From assembly GCF_009569385.1 (NCBI RefSeq), contig NZ_WBOF01000010.1:1-49743 (forward strand): a stretch of 49,743 nt of DNA, given 5' to 3'. The notes under the pieces are model-generated. The model saw only the letters and a list, made by a program, of their open reading frames with translations. It searched no databases and was not told the DNA's origin. Shown here piece by piece: positions 49,576 through 49,743 of the stretch (positions are counted from its first letter, which is position 1; every line of letters begins with the position of its first letter). The stretch is from Streptomyces kaniharaensis. GTDB lineage: Bacteria > Actinomycetota > Actinomycetes > Streptomycetales > Streptomycetaceae. The translations under genes were made by a program, and so were the position numbers.

Positions 49576-49743
49576 CGGAGCGCGATCTCCTTAGGTCTCG
49601 TTCGGAGCCCCCCGGCTGACGGTTCGAGCGTTGCCCGGGGGGCTTCGCGTGTGTACCGATGACCGGAGCGATCACGGTACGCCCCCCCTGTGACAAGCAC
49701 AGGGGGTTTCCCACGGCGAGCCACCATCGTAACTCTTGAAGTC

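Larger units (their letters stand above)
34916..49743. repeat. Terminal direct repeat, copy 2
   Basis: This is the second copy of bases 1-14817. It carries intact versions of the genes broken at 1020-2336 in copy 1. It has its own errors near the window end: one missing A at about 49060 and compensating indels at about 49395-49415 in the coupling protein. Confidence 0.9.

Overview
The window is about 72% GC. Its codon use, abundant GTG starts, 4-nt ATGA/GTGA stop-start overlaps and protein families all point to a plasmid of Streptomyces, Kitasatospora or a close relative. Bases 1-14817 recur almost perfectly at 34916-49743 (offset 34916 to 34927). The two copies differ only by single-base indels, mostly in homopolymers or short repeats, clustered at about 1040-2310 and 13760-14790 of copy 1. 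The simplest reading is a circular plasmid of about 34.93 kb whose contig was assembled past its own start. Frameshifts confined to one copy (36062/1142 gene, zinc-ribbon gene, coupling protein) are then probably consensus errors.

Layout of one plasmid unit. (1) 34807-3461: small hypothetical genes, a degenerate nuclease-like membrane protein, a multi-zinc-ribbon protein with a RanBP2-type finger, an HNH nuclease and a stand-alone RapZ C-terminal domain. (2) 3771-11798: a SprT-like metalloprotease, a 0.9-kb non-coding region with 218-bp tandem repeats and dyads (probable oriT), a 1790-aa MobF relaxase-helicase and two small genes. (3) 18505-11867, minus strand: parA, a ribbon-helix-helix parB, a large membrane/coiled-coil/HTH (Spd-like) protein, a VirD4/TraG-type coupling protein and a DUF4913-like protein. 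(4) 18791-23284, plus strand: ten short genes, mostly translationally coupled, several of them membrane proteins or zinc ribbons. (5) 25608-23369, minus strand: a zinc ribbon, a prim-pol replication candidate, an unknown protein and a NERD nuclease. (6) 26930-29201: a PP2C phosphatase, hypothetical genes and an HTH protein under tandem operators. (7) 29219-30623: a 41-bp perfect palindromic promoter firing into 1.3 kb of hairpin-rich non-coding DNA. (8) 30624-34531: a degenerate caspase-like protein, small zinc ribbons and an XRE-TPR regulator.

The strongest unexplained signal is a plasmid-wide regulon. Near-identical palindromes built on CTTGAACTTCAAG sit across the -35 element (TTGAAC) and spacer of promoters for the zinc-ribbon/HNH operon, the coupling protein, parAB, the divergent ten-gene operon and the 1.3-kb non-coding transcript. 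A weaker copy precedes the Spd-like gene. This resembles a KorB-style circuit linking partition, transfer and probably replication, and the ParB-like protein is the obvious but unproven candidate regulator. A second, separate dyad family (ACCGTG-NN-CAYGGT) marks the presumed oriT and two nearby promoters. The plasmid carries a relaxase and a coupling protein but no VirB4-like or FtsK/TraB-like ATPase that I can see.

I see no tRNA, rRNA, integrase, transposase, CRISPR array or resistance gene.
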